Shown here: piece after piece, positions 1 through 11,064 of the stretch
Position numbering within the stretch: position 1 is the stretch's first letter
Layout of the letters: each line of letters begins with the position of its first letter
Assembly: GCA_900660155.1 (NCBI GenBank)
Contig: CABFPE010000201.1
Coordinates: forward strand, 210,663-274,662
Source of the DNA: Hofstenia miamia
Taxonomy: Eukaryota; Xenacoelomorpha; Acoela; Hofsteniidae
Direction: 5' to 3'
Length of the DNA: 64,000 nucleotides
The notes under the pieces: generated by a model
The model's input: the letters and a program-made list of their open reading frames with translations, nothing else
Databases searched by the model: none
Told to the model about the DNA's origin: nothing
Position numbers and translations under genes: made by a program

Positions 1-59
1 GCATCACTAGATATTTCAAAACAAAATCGAAATTAGAGAAAGTATTTAAATGGGTAAAA

Positions 60-345
60 TACATAATTAGTAACAAAAATCGAAAAGAAATAATGTGTAA
101 ATATCATCTGAGATCATTAGAAGTTCTTCAAAATATTGGATGTTTATCGATATTTTGGAATAGAAAATCGAGCATTTCTAATCATCTAAATCAAAGAACA
201 ATTACATTTGGTACAACTAAGTATAGCAGAAAAGTAATGAAGAACGTATTCCTAAGTTATTCAATATCGCTATGGAACAAATTGAATTGCAGCACAAGTA
301 GTGGAAAAATTACACAATATTTAAGAAGATTAAAAACATGATTAT
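60..345 (+). pseudogene. LINE reverse transcriptase C-terminal tail (fragment)
   Basis: An open stretch ending at 341 contains a TTKYSRKVMKNVFL...WNKLN pattern. This resembles the cysteine-poor tail that follows the reverse transcriptase in animal LINEs, where a conserved R-T/K-x-x-x-x-S/F-F ... WN-x-L motif precedes the stop. No RT catalytic motifs lie in the window, so this is the 3' end of an element whose body is to the left. A short TTG run near 552-565 may be the 3' tail. The family is not assigned. Confidence 0.5.
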
Positions 346-700
346 ATGAAAAATATCAATTATCTGACTAATTATAGAATAAGATGTGCAACTCAAGAAC
401 AATACGTAAAAAAATTTATTAATTTATATGTATTTTATAAATGTAACAAACATTTACTGAGATAACTAAGCTCATATGAAGAAAGTTGCATTATTTATAT
501 TTTTAACAAGTTTGTAAACTTAATACATGTTTTGTACGAGAATTTAAATATATGTTGTTGTTGTTGATTTAAGATCAATAATTAATAAAGTCCCATATAA
601 ATCATTTTGCTGCTACTTTAAATGGGCAACACGCCATTGGGACGTAATTATATTAAACGTTATCATTTAAAAATTGTATGCTCATCTATGATTTATATCG
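346..700. other. AT-rich spacer
   Basis: No gene seen. It holds the likely 3' UTR of the LINE fragment, including a short TTG run, then unassigned AT-rich DNA. Confidence 0.4.
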
Positions 701-702
701 AA

Positions 703-2455
703 AAACAGAACGTATTCACCATTATCTATCTGTCAACAAGATGAAGAATATTTCTTATTCTCATGTGATCCATTTTCGAATTGTAGAACTTTTCAACTAT
801 TGGACTTAAATAATGAAGATTTTCATAAATTGATTTATTTTATAATAAACGGTGGTCGATTTTAGCACATAGAACAATAAAAAAGATGTAAACTAGGTAA
901 ATAATCTAAAGGAACTGCTTTTATTGTAAAATTTTGGAATACTTTGTAAATTTTTTTAATATGTTTGTAAGTTTTTTGCTCACATAGAGAAGCTATTAGA
1001 ATATATATATATATATATATTCTTACATCGAAGAGACACAAGGGCACCTTACTACAAGAATCCATGAACATATTTCAGGTCACCTAACATCAACATTAAA
1101 AATACAAGAAGACCAATTACGCATATTTGGGCCTTGAAGAAATGCAAAACAAGGATCCTGTAGCAAAGTTATTGTGTTCTTCTTCATTAATTTATGAATA
1201 TACACGTGAAGATTTTCAAAAATCTTACATTGAAGAAACACAAGGACACCTTACTACAAGAATCCATGAACATTTTTCAGGTCACCTAACATCAACATCT
1301 AATTAAAAAAGAATTTCAAAACCACTATATGCATGTATAAAGAGTGAAATAAGATCAAGATTGATGAATAAACAGAAAAGTTGTTTTAAAATGAACATTT
1401 CCTAATGCATGCAATTTTAATTAATTTTAAGTGTAGTTAATTGTAATTAATTTTCCTTCCAAATTTGCCGAAAAAGATTTTGAATCGAAACCGGTCGCAT
1501 ATATATATACATGTATATATAAAACGGAGGCATGAGGATCAGGGGAACAATAAAGAATTAGCAGACGGATACAAATGAAGTGAAGGTGAAAATAGACGTG
1601 TGGGATTTGTGTAGCAATGATGATTTGAAGAAGCATAAAGTGTCACCACCACGCCCAGTTGGGCGATCAGCACGGATACGAGCATGTGCGGAGTGATTAG
1701 TGGCATGACAACAGAGTCATCAGGACGAAGCCAAGTTTTAGTGATGACAGTGATACCGAGGATTGTTTAACGAAATGCATACATATACATCAATTTTATG
1801 TGAACACATGGGCCAATTTCATTTTGAAAGATAGAATAGTATGTTTTTTTCATTTTTATTTGAATGTGATGCTAATTTTTAAAGATCCGGTTAAAACCGG
1901 TTAAAAGCCGGCTAAGTTTAGAAGTTATCCGGTTAAGGTATATGGGGACGCACAGCACTAATATATAAATATATATATATATAAGGGATGATACAGAAAG
2001 GGGCCGAGGTGCCCCTCTAAAATAAGAAAAATTAATTAACATTGTACAATAAAAATTACAAAAGTATATTTCTTAATACCGTCAAATGGAGTAAATAGGA
2101 ACAGTTTTTTAAGTTTTTTTGAAAGATCTGATATTTGAAAAATGAATTTCATTGAACTTTTACATTATAATGCGTCCTATAGATCTTGAAATTACATTTT
2201 AAAAAAATTTGAATGTTTATTTTTTTGTATAAAATATTATTGAATTTTCTTAAAATATAATTTTTAGACTTGTATACACTTACTTTTGGAAATTTATTAG
2301 TTTTTAGGTTAAGATTCATTTCTTTTCTGTAGGGAATTTCAATTTTAGCATAACATTTATATTATTTTAATTTTAAAAATACTAATAAAATTAGATGGGC
2401 ATAGCTACGGCTACCCTGTGGCACATAAACTAATAGTGATAAATTTATGCGCAAA
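703..2455 (+). repeat. THAP repeat family, 3' part, copy 1
   Basis: This stretch is repeated with clear similarity at 3753-5065: the same start (AACAGAACGTATTCACC), the same GCCCAGTTGGGC hairpin, the same CCGGTTAAAACCGGTT block, and the same end near AAACTAATAGTGATAAATTTA. The first 160 bases are the C-terminal coding end of the element's protein (YSPLSICQQDEEYFLFSCDP). This copy carries an extra segment of about 470 bp (roughly 1021-1500) of Penelope-like sequence between two (TA)n tracts that the second copy lacks. Confidence 0.75.
1021..1500 (+). mobile_element. Penelope-like element fragments in a TA microsatellite
   Basis: Two near-identical blocks at about 1021-1105 and 1219-1302 translate as SYIEETQGHLTTRIHEH. 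This matches the pattern of the GIY-YIG endonuclease of Penelope-like retroelements (YxGxTxxxLxxRxxEH). The segment ends near 1483-1498 with TCGAAACCGGTCGCAT, similar to the 3' half of hammerhead cores found in Penelope terminal repeats. It sits between (TA)n tracts and is absent from the sister copy at 3753-5065, so it looks like an insertion. No RT was found; both blocks are fragments. Confidence 0.5.
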
Positions 2456-2469
2456 TGAATAAATTCTAG

Positions 2470-3907
2470 CGGAGGGGGAATATAATTTTCTCTACGTTGT
2501 AGTTGTAGCTTATCTAAACTTGGGCGGCAACTCAATCAAAACAATATCATATCACATTGTAATTTTACCCTTTAAATTTGTCTCCAAACGTTTTCTATTA
2601 CTAACTATCACTATACTGTAGATTATCTGCAGTACTGTGTATTTATGGATTTATAATATGCCTCGTAGTTGTTCGGTTGCCGGATGTACCTCTACTTATT
2701 ATGGGACTACAGAATGAATTAACTTTTATAGATTTCCTAAATAGATTGCTATTCAAGAAGAATCACTCAAAAATGTGATAAAAATTTAAGTTATTGATAC
2801 TGTTACTAACAATATGTTCATCTGTTCAAAGCATTGGCCAGCAAATGCTAAATTTAAAAAATTCGAGGAGGGCATATGGTCCCTTTGGATCTTCCAACAT
2901 TATTTCCGAAACTACCTAAATCTATGTTGCCAGTAACTCCGCCAAATAAACATTCCGCAGCAGTAATAGATCTACCCAATCAGATGAACTGAACACGTTT
3001 CTGCAGCGAGATACAATAAACCTGACAGCATTTCACGATAAATTATTAGTTTGAACTTCATCTTTAAGTGTTGACCTATATTGAGACATCGTCTTGTTTT
3101 ACCAAGGGTCAGAACTTTGCTAAAGTTTACATCAGCTTACAATTCATTATCAATGTCAAAAACTGTATCTGAAATTTTGTTTCGTTGCTTGAGCATTCTC
3201 GATATTGCATGCTATTTGCATATGAAATTTATTTTAAGCATTCAGTTCTTTATTCTGGTGGACATTTTTTTTAGAATTCTGGCAGTTAATCCTTCAGAAA
3301 AAGTCCGTTCAATGCTCGTGATTATGATGAAGTATTTTTTTTTAAAAAAGAGATTTCTTATAAGAATTATTCCTGTACATTCTTAAATTGTGATTTCCTT
3401 TACAATGTATTGCAAGATGTACATTTCTGTTATGGACATTGTTCATGTTCATCAAATTGATGTGGCTAAAACTTTCATTTTCCATTTTGATTTAAAGTTG
3501 GCAGAAGAATCAGAAAAGTATTCATTTCAATTTTGCACGAATGATATCATTTAATTGCTCATTGACGAATTGCCTTTTGTCAATCGCCTGATCATATATC
3601 AGCTGCAGTATATGTGGCAGGATATATATGTAAGAGCACAACAATCTTCTCTATAGATGCAACTTCTGTCTCATATGATTCAACGTTCATAGGTCTTTTA
3701 AATAGAGGTGGATTACATTACCCTAAAGGGAAGTTACCATTCTCACTCATAAACAGAACGTATTCACCATTATCTATCTGTCAACAAGATGAAGAATATT
3801 TCTTATTCTCATGTGATCCACTTTCGAATTGTAGAACTTTTCAACTATTGGACTTAAACAAAGACGATTTTAATAAATTGATTTATTTTATAATAAACGG
3901 TGGTTGA
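2470..3907 (+). pseudogene. THAP-domain transposon protein, decayed copy 1
   Basis: From 2658 the reading MPRSCSVAGCTS...FYRFPK...ICSKHW has the THAP zinc-finger layout: CxxxxC near the start, a spacer, then CxxH (C2CH). It is broken by several stops. After it come LPKSMLPVTPPNK, a long decayed middle, and an open C-terminal piece at 3614-3907 (MAGYICKSTTIF...LLNRGGLHYPKG...) that resembles the C-terminal part of P-element/THAP9-like transposases. The second copy is at 6320-7497. I infer a THAP-containing DNA transposon or domesticated relative; the catalytic core is too decayed to confirm. Not functional. Confidence 0.55.
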
Positions 3908-4040
3908 TTTTACCACATAGAACAATAAGAAAGAAGTAAACGAGGTAAATAATCTAAAGGAACTGCATTTATTGTAAAATGTTTGAAATACTTTGTAAAT
4001 TTACTTAATATGTTTTTGCTCACATAGAGAAGATATTATA

Positions 4041-4082
<42 letters not shown>

Positions 4083-4561
4083 ATATATAACACGGAGGGA
4101 TTATGATCAGGGGAACGATAAAGAATTAGCAGACGGATACAAATAAAAAAAATTAGAACAGCTTCAAATGAATTGAAGATGAAAATAGACGTGTGGGATT
4201 TGTGTAGCAATGATGATTTGAAGAAGCATAAAGTGTCACCACCACGCCCAGTTGGGCGATCAGCACGGATACGAGCATGTGCGGAGTGATTAGTGGCATG
4301 ACAACAGAGTCATCAGGACGAAGCCAAGTTTTAGTGATGAAAGTGATGCGAGGATTGTTTAACGAAATGCATACATATACATCAATTTTATGTTAACACA
4401 TGGGCCAATTTCATTTTGAAAGATAGAATAGTATGTTTTTTTCATTTTTATTTGAATGTGATGCTAATTTTTAAAGATCCTGTTAAAACCGGTTAAAAGC
4501 CGGCTAAGTTTAGAAGTTATCCGATCCGTTTAATCCGGTTAAAGTATATGGGGACGTACNA

Positions 4562-4599
<38 letters not shown>

Positions 4600-5065
4600 G
4601 GATGATACAGAGAGAGGCCGAGGTGCCCCTCTAAAATAAGAAAAATTAATTAACATTTTACAATAAAAATTACCAAAGTAAATTCCTTAATACCGTCAAA
4701 TGGAGTAAATAGGAACAGTTTTTTAAGTTTTTTTTGAAAGATCTGGTATTTGAAAAATGAATTTCATTGAACTTTTACACTATAATGTGTCCTATAGATC
4801 TTGAAATTACGTTTTAAAAAATTTGAATATTTATTTTTTTGTATAAAATATTATTGAATTTTCTTAAAATATAATTTATAGACATGTATATACTTACTTT
4901 TGGAAATTTATTAGTTTTTAGGTTAAGATTCATTTCTTTTCTGTAGGGAATTTTAATTTTAGCATAAAATTTTAAATTATTTTACTTTTAAAAATACTAA
5001 TAAAATTAGATGAGCATAGCTATGGCTACCCAGTTGCACATAAACTAATAGTGATAAATTTATAC
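3753..5065 (+). repeat. THAP repeat family, 3' part, copy 2
   Basis: Second copy of the 703-2455 repeat in direct orientation, directly following the C-terminal coding end of the THAP element. It therefore represents that element's 3' end and 3' UTR. It contains a (TA)n tract at about 4042-4090, a further tract at 4566-4596 and a single N at 4560, and lacks the Penelope-like insert. Confidence 0.75.
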
Positions 5066-6086
5066 GCAAAAGAACAATGCAAAATATTAGGCATAGCATG
5101 AGTAATAATTAAATTAAATTTTCATCTTGTATTCAAACTCAACACCATGCACCTATTCCAAAAATTCCAAAAACCAATTTGTGTGGCATATCAAAAGTCA
5201 GCATAATTTTTTTAATTTTAGAATTTAGTGATTTTAGCAATAGTTTTAAATTTTTGAATTGGATGAATTTCTTTAATTTTACCAACATATTTAACAAAAT
5301 TGATTTAAATTGAGACTAAGCAAATATTCATACAATTAGGTGAAAACTTTGCAATTTACTTAATCCTATACCATTGATTTATTTTGTAGTGCATAATGGA
5401 AAAATCTCGTAAGAACGCATCATGCTAATCTTAAAGGATAATTTGAAATTTGAAAAAAATGTACTGATTCTTGAAAAATTGCACCATTAGACGAAATATT
5501 TTTTGTTGGAAAATCTTTATCCCGACAGATGGCGCTCGAAAGTGCTAAATATAGTCTATCTTAATACATTAGGAAATATTATTTTGTGCAATTTCTTCTA
5601 AAGTATGCAACATTTTTAAAAACAACTCTGAGAATATGAGTGTTAATGTCCTTAAGATTCCATAGAACCATCAAAGCACTCATTGACTTTGCTAGTTTTT
5701 TGGTCAATTTATGGCAGCTTTTTGTCAAAAATCAACGATTTTTGAGGTAAATTTCAATATTTCGGGCTGTGAGGGAACATTTTCAAAGAACAACTCTCGG
5801 AATTTGATTGGCTGCCGCATGACGAATCAATTTCACGTTATTCGGTAGTAATCCCTTTACCCATTGTACGGTCAATTTACCATTCAATTGAGAGCGTCTG
5901 TTTCCAGAAACACTACATGGCTGGTAATTCAAATCTAATTTTGGACGCGAAGGATTTCAATTACAGGGGTTTGTATTTTTTCAATCTATACTTGTATATA
6001 ATTTAATTTTGCTCCATATTCTAAATGTGCACCAGAAAATATGTGCAGCAACCTATAAAATTCACGACTAAATAAGATGATAGAAT
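5066..6086. other. Unassigned AT-rich spacer
   Basis: No open frame or repeat signature recognised. It runs into the assembly gap. Confidence 0.4.
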
Positions 6087-6270
6087 NNNNNNNNNNNNNN
6101 NNNNNNNNNNNNNNNNNNNNNNNNNNNNNNNNNNNNNNNNNNNNNNNNNNNNNNNNNNNNNNNNNNNNNNNNNNNNNNNNNNNNNNNNNNNNNNNNNNNN
6201 NNNNNNNNNNNNNNNNNNNNNNNNNNNNNNNNNNNNNNNNNNNNNNNNNNNNNNNNNNNNNNNNNNNNNN
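6087..6270. other. Assembly gap (184 N) beside a TA microsatellite
   Basis: A run of N is followed at once by a (TA)n tract to about 6290, so the gap was probably caused by the microsatellite. Open frames drawn across it are artefacts. Isolated N bases also occur at 4560, 23686 and 61020. Confidence 0.98.
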
Positions 6271-6319
6271 ATATATATATATATATATATGTATATCAAG
6301 GTTACCTAACAAACAGCTG

Positions 6320-7499
6320 AAAATGAATAAATTCTAGCAGATGAGAGAATATAATTTTCTCTACGTTGTAGTTGTAACTTATCTAAACTTGGGCGGGAAT
6401 TCAATCAAAACAATATAATACGCCTCGTAGTTGTTCGGTTGTCTGATGTACTTCTAATTATTATGGGACTACAGAAGGAATTAACTGTTATAGATTTCCT
6501 AAATAGATTGCTATTCAAGAGGAATGGCTCAAAAATTAGATAAAAATTTAAGTTATTGATACTGTTACTAACAATATTGTCATCTGTTCAAAGCATTGGC
6601 CAGCAAATGCTAAATTTAAAAAATTCGAGGAAGGCATATGGTCCCTTTGGATCGTCCAACATTATTTCCTGGACTACCTAAATCTATGTTGCCAGTAACT
6701 CCGCCAAATAATCGATCCGCAGCAGTAAGATCTACCCAATCAAATGAAATGAACACGTTTCTGCAGCAAGATACAATAAACGTGATAACATTTCACGATG
6801 AATTATTAGTTTGAACTTCATTTTAAGTGTTGATTATATCATACATGCACCAGCTATCTTGAGACATCATCTTGTTTTATCAAGCGTCTGAACTTTGCTA
6901 AAGCTTATATCAGGTTACAATTCATTATCAATGTCAGAAACTGTATCTGGAGTTTTGCATCGTTGCCTGAGCGTTCTCGATATTGCATGCAACTTGCATA
7001 TGAAATTTATTTTAAGCATTCAGTTCTTTATTCTGGTGGACATTTTTTTAGAATTCTGGCAGTTAATCATTCAGGAAATGTCCGTTCAATGCTCGTGATT
7101 ATGATGAAGTATTTTTTTTTGTAAAAAAGGAATTTCTTATAAGACTTATTCCTCTACATTCTTAAATTGTGATTTCCTTTACAATGTATTGCAAGACGTA
7201 CATTTCTGTTATGGACATTGTTCATGTTCATCAAATTGACCTGGCCAAAACTTTCATTTTCCATTTTTACTTAAAGTTGGCAGAAGAATCAGAAAAGTAT
7301 TCATTTCAATTTTGCACGAATGATATCATTTTATTGCTCATTGACGAATTGCCTTTTGTCAATCGCCTGATCATATATCAGCTGCAGTATATGTGGCAGG
7401 ATATATATGTAAGAGCACAACAATCTTCTCTATAGATGCAACTTCTGTCTCATATGATTCAACGTTCATAGGTCTTTTAAATAGAGGTGGATTACATTA
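6320..7499 (+). pseudogene. THAP-domain transposon protein, decayed copy 2
   Basis: Closely similar to 2470-3725. The THAP start codon has become ACG (6420), and the CxxxxC and CSKHW residues are still readable. One downstream piece is open (7169-7435, ending QYMWQDIYVRAQQSSL). The copy is cut after GGTGGATTACATTA at 7499 by the 7500-9537 insertion. The next bases of the repeat (CCCTAAAGGGAAG) resume at 9541 and stop matching near 9570, so this copy is also truncated at its 3' end. Confidence 0.6.
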
Positions 7500-8020
7500 A
7501 GTAGCGTGCACACCTAAAACTTTGCGCACAACTTTTTGGGTAATTATAAAGTTCACAGCAAAAATATTTTGCGTACACACTTCCAACTTTGCGCGCAACT
7601 TTTCGGGTAATTGTAAAGTTCAAAACAAAAATATTTGCGTACACACTTACAACTTTGCGCACAACTTTTTAGTTGAATTATATGTATTGCAATTTTTATT
7701 AATTAAATTTACCAGTAAATTACACTACAATGAAGCATTCTGAAGGAAAAAGACAGTTTTGAAAGCACCTTGTGCTTTTTATGACATTTGCAGTATATAA
7801 ACGATTTTAAAAAATCGATTAATATTTGTCTAAACCACATTAATTGTATGTTATTAGCAAGTTATTGCTATTTGAAAATTTAAACTAAAGAAATTAGATG
7901 TTTAAAAACTTTGATTGAAATTTGAAGTGAGATATGTTTCAAAATTGAATATGCTGGTGATATAGAATGATAACGAATTTAAAGGAATTGACATGATGAT
8001 TATATACAATGAGGTACAAT

Positions 8021-8188
8021 TCATATAGATTTAATCTTACCTGATACTTGAAGGATGTCTGCAATCTCCTCCCTGGCAATTTGTTTTAAGCTCGAGTGCT
8101 TATACTCAAGACACTCTATGTTCCATAGACAGGGTTTGCCTTCTATTAATTGAATTAATTCAACCTCTTTGTAATGCGTCCACATTCT
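8021..8188 (-). pseudogene. MADF-domain exon of the Harbinger-like element
   Basis: Reading from an ATG at 8188, MWTHYKEVELIQLIEGKPCL is followed by W-N-I-E-C-L-E-Y-K, then IAREEIADIL. This is the MADF (Myb/SANT-like) pattern: LIxLIExxPCLW, a tyrosine, then AxxEIAxxL. Such proteins are the DNA-binding partners of PIF/Harbinger transposases. The frame runs to a good splice donor (GTAAGATT) after ILQVSG near 8045. The start codon lies at the edge of the 8-bp duplication made by the hAT MITE at 8192, so the 5' flank has been displaced. The remaining exons were not found. Confidence 0.55.
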
Positions 8189-8191
8189 TAC

Positions 8192-8999
8192 CAGAGGTGC
8201 CAATTATGGTACGGTACCATACAATTATGTACCATATTATGGATACCATAATGGTATGGTAAAAAAAATTTATGGTCATTATGGATGGTAAACTTAAAAA
8301 TATTGCCATAATGGAAATCCATAAATTTATTGTTACATACACAGAATTTATAACTGATTTAATTAAAATTGTTAAATTTATAGTGTCACATATCTTACAT
8401 TTATTATAATTGAATGGGTATAAATATTCATTTTACAAATATTTTGAACCCAGAAACATTTTGATAAGATAACAATTTTTGAAAGTTTAGTAAGCAGTTT
8501 CAGCAGATTGTAAATAAATACTAAAGATGAAGTTGTTTCCTATTTCAATTTGTAATAGTGGATTGCAAACAAATGTTGACGAGTAATTTGTTTCAAAATT
8601 TATAATGGTTGCGGATAACAAACAGGTTGTATTCGAAGACAAACAAAAAATAATTGGTTTATTAGTTTATTTAAAATTTGTTTTGAATGTTTCAAAATCT
8701 TTCTACGACATAGTGAATTGCTTTTCCTTGTGATATCATTACAATTTCATATTACAGAAAAATGGTTGTCTTTTAATTGCAGCATGCAATTTGTTATTTA
8801 TGTTATTAAATATTAGAAATCACTACATTTAATTGGCATTACGTATTACCACATGTGTTCTACGTATATTTCGTTACCGTCATTTGCCATATTTTACATA
8901 ATGGCCATAATATATGGACGAAAGTTAAAATATGGCCATTATGGACTGCTAAAAAATTTCGCCTTACCATATATGTCCATACCATTAACGGCACCCCTG
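8192..8999. mobile_element. hAT-type non-autonomous element nested in the Harbinger-like copy
   Basis: The ends read CAGAGGTGCC and, on the opposite strand, CAGGGGTGCC, a classic hAT terminal repeat. Perfect 8-bp target duplications ATTCTTAC flank it at 8184-8191 and 9000-9007. Subterminal regions repeat TATGGTA/CCATTATGG motifs on both sides. The 808-bp body has no coding frame, so it depends on a transposase made elsewhere. Confidence 0.88.
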
Positions 9000-9570
9000 A
9001 TTCTTACTATATTCGAAAAGTAAACAATGAGTAAGTCAAACTATGCGTCAGAGGGTACGTTGTGCGAATGCGCCAAACCCTGCATACAAGAATAAATGAA
9101 TATTACAATTATTGAAACACAGGAAAATTATGGGATGCAAAAAGTAAAAAATATTGTAAAAAAATTAATAACACTAATTTTAAAATTGTTATTATAATAT
9201 AATAATTATATCATCTGTTAATTAATTACAATAATTTTCTTCATTTGTAATTATATTTTTATTAAAGAAAAGTAGTTTGTTACAAAATTTAAATTGTGCA
9301 CTCCTCAGAAATAGATTATTGAATTAAAAGTTCACAACAAAGTTGGAATCGCGTACACACTTACAACTTTTCTTGTGCGCCTCATTAAATCACGAAAGGT
9401 TGCGCGCAAAAGTAGAACCAATTTAACTTCTCAAATTAGGTTGCGCGCAAAGTTGGAATCGCGTACACACAACTTTTCTTGTGCGCCTCATTAAATCAAG
9501 ATAGGTTGCGCGCAAAGTTGTAAGTGTGCACGCTACTTTACCCTAAAGGGAAGTTACCATTCTCACTCAT

Positions 9571-10395
9571 ATTTTTGATTAACTAAAGAACTTAAATTAA
9601 CTAAAGAACTATTCAAAACAGATAAAAACATTTGTAGAAATTTCCTTATAAATATTTATAAATATGTTGCAAAGTATGACATGCAACCAGAGAATCATTT
9701 CCAGATAGTGTTTTTAGAATTCCAAGCAATATTTTTATGAAAAATTTATCAAAACTACTCAATGTTTCAGAGCCTAAATATGATGAAGTGAAAATTTCAA
9801 AACTATCTTAAAATTTTGTTTTTGCTTATGAATGTTTATGCATTTGTACATGTTATTTATGAAATATAGCCGGAATGTTTATCTCTCACTATATTAACTC
9901 TAAATTCGTTTAATGACTGTCTCCAAACTCTCTAAATTAATGTCTAATGATAAAATTAGTTTATGGAAAACCGATTTTTAATAGCGTCAACAACTCACAT
10001 TAGAACGTGAAACAAAAATATGAAATAAAATCCCCGCCTCCGCTAGCTGAAGTTAAAATTCGGCTGCATTGCCTGTTTAGGTAGCTTTGTCCTCAATCCA
10101 ATTTTAACTCAATTGGTAACTTAATATCTCATTTTTCAAAAATTCTTCATGCTGAAATGCATGCATCGGCAAAAGATAAATAAATAATGCATATTAATTT
10201 GCTAAAGCACCGTTTTCTTAAATTCACCAATAGATTTTTACCCTAACATCTGTAATAGATTTAAAGTTATAATTGTAAAGGGCACGAACATATTTCTAAA
10301 ATATGGTTAAATTATTAAAGTTAGTAAATCATAGTATCTACTGATGATAAAGAAACTGTTAAAATTTTTTTGCAAAGTTCAAATATAACCTTAGT
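9571..10395. other. Unassigned AT-rich spacer
   Basis: No gene or repeat recognised between the end of the truncated THAP copy and the GC-rich insertion. Confidence 0.4.
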
Positions 10396-10406
10396 AATCT
10401 AGCAGT

Positions 10407-11053
10407 CGGGGTTACTCTACCAGTCAACAGACTGAAGAGTCCGTGTCAACAGATCAAGTCCGTGACTCTTCCCCTGGAAGTGTACCCGCTAGGGCCGGAT
10501 CTTGTATCATGCTTGACCTCTGGCGACCCCTGGCACGCAGAGTGCTGATCTGTGTTGAGTCTGATCAGCAGAGAGTGAAGCCGAAGGCCGAGCTTCATGA
10601 GAGGGTTGCGCCTCTCTACAGCTTTCGCCAACCAAGGCTACTAACTGAGGTAACTCGTGAGCACTTGCGTCTGCCTGTTATGGAACCCATGACGAAGCAA
10701 AGCTCCCTCATAGGTAAGGCTCAGCAAATGCTGGCCTGGGCCTATCTAGAGGCCAGAGACAGAGGAAAACCCTCTGTATAACTGCCCCCGTAGACGCACT
10801 CTACGGCTCTGGGCATAGACGTCGCCGTCTGCTCCTCAGAACAGACAGTCTCACATCACCGTCACCGCCCCCATATGTGCGCCAGCACACATGGCAGCAC
10901 CTTCTTCTACCCTATTGTTTAACGTCCACTCCTGGTTCGGGACTCCGCGAAGAGACGCGCCCATCGAGTATTGGCTCAGCGTCTCCGCCTACCCAGGAAC
11001 CACCACATGGAGGTTACTCTCCAGGACGATTCGGGCGTAGCCCTTGGGTTCCC
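10407..11053. mobile_element. GC-rich insertion of unknown type flanked by 11-bp direct repeats
   Basis: The block is visibly much richer in G and C than everything around it. The same 11 bases, AATCTAGCAGT, sit exactly at both edges (10396-10406 and 11054-11064), as expected for a target-site duplication. It begins CGGGGTTACTC and ends GGGTTCCC, without clear inverted repeats, poly(A) tail or simple-repeat tail. A 112-codon frame (10443-10781) matches nothing I recognise. A GGTTCGGGACTCC stretch near 10934 loosely resembles a Pol III B box. It could be a SINE-like or other short element; its class is open. Confidence 0.6.
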
Positions 11054-11064
11054 AATCTAGCAGT

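Larger units (their letters stand above)
7500..9537. mobile_element. PIF/Harbinger-like DNA transposon with TTA target duplication
   Basis: The ends are inverted repeats starting AGTAGCGTGCACAC, continuing as imperfect matches with TTTGCGCxCAAC. TTA flanks both sides (7497-7499 and 9538-9540). The other THAP repeat copy (around 3710-3725) has the uninterrupted sequence with a single TTA, giving a natural empty site. A 3-bp TTA duplication is typical of PIF/Harbinger. Both ends hold short tandem units (GCGTACACAC...TTTGCGCGCAAC). A MADF-domain exon lies inside on the - strand, as expected for the second protein of Harbinger elements. No DDE transposase remains. Confidence 0.8.

Noticed and set aside
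1640..1740. GCCCAGTTGGGC hairpin and ATGAC...GTCAT stem as a structured RNA, or TCAGGACGAA as a hammerhead
   Set aside because: The CTGATGA and GAAA cores are not in the required order; the segment is better explained as part of the THAP repeat 3' region, conserved in both copies.
5520..5540. CAGATGGCGCT resembling a CTCF core site
   Set aside because: A single short match in 64 kb is not evidence of binding, and such words are common in repeats.
5986..6337. Open frames crossing 6087-6270
   Set aside because: They consist mostly of unknown bases from the assembly gap and TA repeats.
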